Below are positions 7,048 through 12,259 of a DNA stretch of 12,259 bases, in pieces. The notes beneath the pieces are model-generated. The model saw only the letters and a program-made list of their open reading frames with translations, did not search any database and had not been told where the DNA came from. The first letter of the stretch is position 1; every line of letters begins with the position of its first letter. Origin of the DNA: an uncultured Oscillibacter sp. (GTDB lineage Bacteria > Bacillota > Clostridia > Oscillospirales > Oscillospiraceae); contig CAMXNV010000048.1 of the NCBI GenBank assembly GCA_947245315.1, positions 1-12,259 on the forward strand, in the 5' to 3' direction. The position numbers were made by a program, and so were the translations under genes.

Positions 7048-7075
7048 CTCCTAACTCCTAATTCCTAACTCCTAA
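7048..7075 (+). repeat. Heptanucleotide tandem repeat, four units of CTCCTAA
   Basis: The units are CTCCTAA (7048-7054), CTCCTAA (7055-7061), TTCCTAA (7062-7068) and CTCCTAA (7069-7075), followed by CTTTTCC. Only the first base of unit 3 differs. It lies between the hairpin cluster and the mtlA ribosome site, and its AT-rich composition contrasts with the neighbouring coding DNA. Confidence 0.9.
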
Positions 7076-7127
7076 CTTTTCCGGAGGGTTCTCCTCCCCA
7101 CCTATTCAAGAGAAAGGACGTTTATCT

Positions 7128-9026
7128 ATGAAAGAAAAAGTCCAAAAGTTTGGACGGTTCCTCAGCGGCATGGTCATGCCGAACATCGGAGCCTTCATCG
7201 CCTGGGGCCTCATCGCCGCCCTGTTCATCCCGGACGGCTGGCTGGGCAAATGGGGCCCCGCCGCCACCATCAACACCATGGTGGTTCCCATGCTCTCCTA
7301 CCTCCGGCCCATCCTGATCGGCTACACCGGCGGCAAGGTTGTCGGCGGCCAGAAGGGCGCGGTCACCGGCGCGCTGGCCACACTGGGCGCCATCGCCTCC
7401 ACGGACAGCACCATGTTCATCGGGGCCATGATCTGCGGCCCCCTGGGCGGCTGGGGCATCAAGAAGTTTGACAAGGCCATGGAGGGCCATATCCCCGCCG
7501 GCTTCGAGATGGTGGTCAACAACTTCTCCGTAGGCATCATCGGCGGCATCCTGGCGGTGCTGTCCATCTTCGTCATCGGCCCGGCCTGCGTGGTGGTCAC
7601 CGACTGGCTGGGCGCGGGCGTGAAGTTCCTGGTGGACCGGAGCCTGCTGCCCCTCACCGCCGTCCTGGTGGAGCCCGCCAAGGTGCTCTTCCTGAACAAC
7701 GCCATCAACCACGGCGTCTTTACCCCCATCGGAACCGAGGAGGCCGCCGCCCTGGGCAAGTCCATCCTCTTCATGATCGAGTCCAACCCCGGCCCCGGCC
7801 TGGGCCTGCTGCTGGCCTACTGCGTGGCCGGTAAGGGCGAGACCCGCTCCTCCGCCGGCGCCGCCGCCGTCATCCAGTTCGTGGGCGGCATCCACGAGAT
7901 TTACTTCCCCTATATCCTGATGAACCCCATCGTGATCCTGGGGCCCATGGTCGGCAACATCGTGGGCATCTTCACCCTGTCCGCCCTGGGCGGCGGCCTG
8001 GTGGCCGCGGCCTCCCCCGGCAGCATCATCGCCGAGGTCCTCATGACCCCCAAGGGGGGCTACTTCGCCAACTTCGCCGGAATTGCCGTCGCCGCCGTGG
8101 TGAGCTTCTTCATCTCGGTCTTCCTGCTGAAGTTCTTCGGCAAGGACGCCAGCCTGGAGGAGGCCCAGGCCCAGGTGGCCGCCAGCAAGGCCGCCTCCAA
8201 GGGCCAGGCCATCCCCGCCGCCTCCGGAGCCTCCGTCTCCGCCAAGGACGTGAAAAAGATCGTCTTCGCCTGTGACGCGGGCATGGGCTCCTCCGCCATG
8301 GGGGCCACCATGGTCCGGAACAAGCTGAAGGACGCGGGCATCACGGATATTGAGGTCATTCACTACCCCGTGGGCGAGATTCCCGGCGACTGCCAGATCG
8401 TCGTCACCCACCACGAGCTGTCCGGCCGGGCGGCGGAGCGCGCCCCCCAGGCCCGGATCATCCCCATCAAGAACTTCATGGGCGCGCCGGAGTACGACGT
8501 GCTGGTGAAGGAGCTGCTGGAGGGCCGGAAGGGCGGAGCGCCCGCTGCCGCCGCCGCCCCCGTCGAAGAGGCGAAGCCCGCCGGGGAACGGCCCATCCTG
8601 CTGGAGAAGAAAAACATCCTTCTGAACTGCAAACCCGTCAGCCCCGAGGAGGCCATCAAGGCCGTGGGCAAGCTCATGGTGGAGAGCGGCTATGCCGAGG
8701 AGGGCTATGTCCAGGGCATGCTGGAGCGCAACGCCAGCTTCCCCGTGGCCATCGGCAGCCACGTGGCCATTCCCCACGGCACCAACGAGTCCCGGGGCTT
8801 CATCAAGAAGACCGGCCTCATTGTGATGACCTATCCCGAGGGCATCATCTGGGGCGAGGATGAGGAGCTCGTCCGCCTGGTGGTGGGCATCGCCTCCACC
8901 GGCGAGGAGCACATGGACATTCTGGACCGGATCGTCCAGGTGGCCGAGACCGAGGAGGACACCGACAAGCTGGTGGATGACGCCACGGTGGACCAGCTTT
9001 ACAAGCTGCTGAACGGCCTGGAGTAA
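7128..9026 (+). CDS. mtlA: PTS mannitol transporter, enzyme IICBA
   Basis: Membrane phosphotransferase that imports mannitol and releases mannitol-1-phosphate in the cytoplasm, using phosphate from PEP via EI and HPr. The 632 residues match E. coli MtlA in architecture and length. The IIC membrane domain (about 1-335) includes FGRFLSGMVMPNIGAFIAWG, LIGYTGGK, VEPAKVLFLNNAINHG and GGIHEIYFPY (253-262, Glu257 in the sugar site). The IIB domain (about 375-465) has the phosphocysteine Cys382 in ACDAGMGSS. The IIA domain (about 490-630) has the phosphohistidine His550 in AIPHGT. The two linkers are Ala-rich (341-370 and 467-489). All three active sites are intact, so the protein should be self-sufficient apart from EI/HPr. 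GAAAGGA (7112-7118) precedes the ATG by 9 bp. A 207-bp repeat-filled gap separates it from fruK; the next gene starts 4 bp after its stop. Unusually for mtlA, no mtlF, mtlR or mtlD is nearby in the window. Confidence 0.95.
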   Translation: MKEKVQKFGRFLSGMVMPNIGAFIAWGLIAALFIPDGWLGKWGPAATINTMVVPMLSYLRPILIGYTGGKVVGGQKGAVTGALATLGAIASTDSTMFIGAMICGPLGGWGIKKFDKAMEGHIPAGFEMVVNNFSVGIIGGILAVLSIFVIGPACVVVTDWLGAGVKFLVDRSLLPLTAVLVEPAKVLFLNNAINHGVFTPIGTEEAAALGKSILFMIESNPGPGLGLLLAYCVAGKGETRSSAGAAAVIQFVGGIHEIYFPYILMNPIVILGPMVGNIVGIFTLSALGGGLVAAASPGSIIAEVLMTPKGGYFANFAGIAVAAVVSFFISVFLLKFFGKDASLEEAQAQVAASKAASKGQAIPAASGASVSAKDVKKIVFACDAGMGSSAMGATMVRNKLKDAGITDIEVIHYPVGEIPGDCQIVVTHHELSGRAAERAPQARIIPIKNFMGAPEYDVLVKELLEGRKGGAPAAAAAPVEEAKPAGERPILLEKKNILLNCKPVSPEEAIKAVGKLMVESGYAEEGYVQGMLERNASFPVAIGSHVAIPHGTNESRGFIKKTGLIVMTYPEGIIWGEDEELVRLVVGIASTGEEHMDILDRIVQVAETEEDTDKLVDDATVDQLYKLLNGLE

Positions 9027-9030
9027 ATTC

Positions 9031-10302
9031 ATGCGGTCTAAGGGTGTGCGTCTCTACGGCGCCTACGACATCCGCCTGGAGGAATTCGACCTCCCGGAGA
9101 TTCGGGACGACGAGCTCCTGGTCCGGGTCATGAGCGACAGCATCTGCATGTCTACCTACAAGCTTCTGGTCCAGGGCAAGGCCCACAAGCGCTGCCCCCA
9201 GGACGTGGACACACACCCGGTGATCATCGGCCACGAATTTGCCGGTGACATCGTCAAGGTGGGAAAAAAGTGGCTGGGCGAATTCCGCCCCGGCGAGAAA
9301 TTCGCCCAGCAGCCCGCCCTGAACTACAAGGGGAGCCTGGCCTCCCCCGGGTACTCCTATCCTTACTACGGCGGGGCCTGTACCTACTGCGTCGTCCCTC
9401 CGGAGGTGATGGAGCTGGGCTACCTCCTCCACTACGACGGCGAGAGCTACTTCGAGGCCAGCCTGGGGGAGCCCATGAGCTGCGTGGTGGGGGGCTACCA
9501 CGGGAACTATCACACCAGCCGCCACAGCCACGCCCACGTCATGGGCGTGAAGGAGGGGGGCTCCGTCCTCCTCCTGGGGGGCTGCGGCCCCATGGGCCTG
9601 GGAGCCATTGAGTATGCCATGACCCTGGAGAAAAAGCCCGCCCTGATGGCGGTGACGGACCTCTCCGACGAGCGCATCGCCCGGGCCCGGCGGCTGCTGC
9701 CCGAGTCTCTGGCCGCCCGGCGGGGCATCCGGCTGGTCTACGTCAACCCCGGCGCCTGCGCCGACGAGTTCCAGGACCTCCTGGCCCTCACCGGCGGCCG
9801 GGGCTACGACGACATCTTCGTCTTCAACGCCATCCGCTCCCTGGCGGAGATGGGGGACCGGCTCCTGGGCTACGACGGGTGCATGAACTTCTTCTCCGGG
9901 CCCACGGACCGGGCGTTCTCCGCTACGATCAACCTGTACAACTGCCACTACTCCTCCACCCACATCATAGGGACCACCGGAGGAAACACCGACGACTTAA
10001 AGGAGTCCATCCGCCTGGCCGCCGGGGGAAAGCTTCACCCCGCCGTCATGGTCACCCACGTGGGGGGCCTGGACGCCATCGTGGACACCACCCGGAATCT
10101 CCCCCGGCTTCCCGGCGGAAAGAAGCTGACCTACACCCAGTTCAACATGCCCCTCACCGCCATTGATGACTTCCGGGAGAAGGGGAAGCACGATCCCCTC
10201 TTCGCCCGCCTGGCGGACTGCTGCGACGCCCACAACGGCCTCTGGAACTCCGAAGCGGAAAAAATCCTATTCCAGCACTTCCATGTTCCTACTTTTTCTT
10301 GA
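9031..10302 (+). CDS. Zinc-type medium-chain dehydrogenase, SorE-like (sugar-1-phosphate reductase)
   Basis: An NAD(P)-dependent medium-chain dehydrogenase of 423 residues. Throughout, it resembles L-sorbose-1-phosphate reductase SorE, as far as memory allows: RLYGAYDIRLEEFDLPEI, VIIGHEFAGDI, PGYSYPYYGG, GEPMSCVVG, YDDIFVF, LGYDGCMNFFSGP and IGTTGGNTDD. Likely catalytic zinc ligands are Cys39, His68 (with Glu69) and Glu147. The nucleotide fold has GGCGPMG (183-189), and Asp210 at the end of the second strand favours NAD over NADP. The four-cysteine structural zinc loop of alcohol dehydrogenases is absent. The start ATG is 4 bp after mtlA, with TGGAG (9019-9023) upstream, so it is cotranslated with the transporter. 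It probably oxidises the sugar-alcohol phosphate made by MtlA; fructose-1-phosphate is the product I infer. The final PTFS and stop codon lie within repeat copy B. Confidence 0.85.
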   Translation: MRSKGVRLYGAYDIRLEEFDLPEIRDDELLVRVMSDSICMSTYKLLVQGKAHKRCPQDVDTHPVIIGHEFAGDIVKVGKKWLGEFRPGEKFAQQPALNYKGSLASPGYSYPYYGGACTYCVVPPEVMELGYLLHYDGESYFEASLGEPMSCVVGGYHGNYHTSRHSHAHVMGVKEGGSVLLLGGCGPMGLGAIEYAMTLEKKPALMAVTDLSDERIARARRLLPESLAARRGIRLVYVNPGACADEFQDLLALTGGRGYDDIFVFNAIRSLAEMGDRLLGYDGCMNFFSGPTDRAFSATINLYNCHYSSTHIIGTTGGNTDDLKESIRLAAGGKLHPAVMVTHVGGLDAIVDTTRNLPRLPGGKKLTYTQFNMPLTAIDDFREKGKHDPLFARLADCCDAHNGLWNSEAEKILFQHFHVPTFS

Positions 10303-10435
10303 AAGACTGTAACGACACTTGATTTTGCGAAGCAAAATCTTAGTGGAGTACGTCCCCGAAGGGGAAAAAGTAGGCAAAAAGAACTTTAGCTCGCTCTGAG
10401 GGCCTGGAGGTTTACCAGGCCGAAGCGACGGCAAC
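10288..10435 (+). repeat. Structured dispersed repeat, copy B with a hairpin-rich insertion
   Basis: This copy begins in the last codons of the dehydrogenase gene. Stem 1 arms are CCTACTTTTTC (10288-10298) and GAAAAAGTAGG (10364-10374). Compared with copy A, 59 nt (10306-10364) are inserted at the stem tip. They contain GATTTTGC-GAA-GCAAAATC (10321-10339) and TCCCC-GAA-GGGGA (10353-10365). The 24-nt block at 10375-10398 is identical to copy A. Stem 2 is GGCCTGG (10401-10407) with CCAGGCC (10415-10421) around a 7-nt loop. The shared part ends at GGCAAC (10430-10435). Confidence 0.8.
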
Positions 10436-10460
10436 GTAGGCTGCTGTGTTCTGTAGCGAT

Positions 10461-10503
10461 GAAAACGAAAACAGCCGGGCCTCACGGCTGTGAGGTCCGG
10501 CTG
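10461..10503 (-). terminator. Intrinsic terminator of glmS
   Basis: A 13-bp stem, CAGCCGGGCCTCA (10472-10484) with TGAGGTCCGGCTG (10491-10503), has one G-U pair and a 6-nt loop. On the minus strand it is followed by TTTTCGTTTTC (complement of 10461-10471). It lies 12 bp beyond the glmS stop. On the plus strand no T tract follows, so it is at best a poor stop for the sugar operon. Confidence 0.85.
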
Positions 10504-10515
10504 TCCGTATGCCCT

Positions 10516-12259
<1,744 letters not shown>

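Noticed and set aside
7122..9032. 636-codon minus-strand open frame opposite mtlA, and similar antisense frames opposite the permeases, patA, fruK and the dehydrogenase
   Set aside because: These encode Gly/His/Asp-rich nonsense typical of antisense frames under strong GC third-position bias; each is opposite a confidently identified gene and has no ribosome site of note.

Overview
The window looks like a chromosomal segment of a high-GC gut-type Bacillota, most likely Oscillospiraceae (Flavonifractor/Lawsonibacter/Oscillibacter-like). Three things suggest this: coding DNA with a very strong G/C bias at third codon positions, strong purine-rich ribosome binding sites, and Bacillota gene families (a NupOPQ-type nucleoside ABC transporter, a PatA-type aminotransferase and a FruR-like DeoR regulator). 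The assignment is an inference from sequence style; no 16S or marker search was possible. No CRISPR array, phage gene, transposase, tRNA or rRNA was found.

Layout. (1) 54-3548: three overlapping plus-strand genes encode the ATPase and two permeases of a BMP/PnrA-class nucleoside ABC importer. They close with a textbook intrinsic terminator at 3603-3636; the binding lipoprotein is not in the window. (2) 3549-3944: a 396-base gap holding that terminator, a candidate 25-codon ORF with a perfect Shine-Dalgarno, two GC hairpins and a near-consensus promoter (TTGACA-N17-TATACT). (3) 3945-5081: a single PLP aminotransferase resembling PatA. (4) 5082-5265: an AT-rich regulatory gap with three ATTGA repeats spaced exactly 10 bp and a promoter. 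(5) 5266-10302: a four-gene sugar operon encoding a FruR-like DeoR repressor, a 1-phosphofructokinase (FruK/PfkB), a full-length mannitol PTS enzyme IICBA (MtlA) and a SorE-like medium-chain dehydrogenase. (6) 10303-12259: a repeat element, a minus-strand terminator and the 3' 95% of glmS, which runs off the right edge.

The most interesting inference is metabolic. The operon carries a mannitol PTS but no MtlD; instead it has a SorE-like dehydrogenase and a fructose-1-phosphate kinase under a FruR-like regulator. SorE interconverts L-sorbose-1-P and glucitol-6-P, so it acts on the carbon next to the phosphate. Mannitol-1-P is a remote C2 epimer of glucitol-6-P, and the same chemistry on it would give D-fructose-1-P, the substrate of FruK and the usual inducer of FruR. 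The operon may therefore encode mannitol -> mannitol-1-P -> fructose-1-P -> fructose-1,6-bisphosphate instead of the classical MtlD route through fructose-6-P.

The second notable signal is a two-copy structured repeat (6907-6992 and 10288-10435). It abuts the 3' ends of fruK and the dehydrogenase gene, supplies the last codons and stop codon of both, and shows compensatory changes in two stems. One copy has a 59-nt hairpin-rich insertion exactly at the stem tip.
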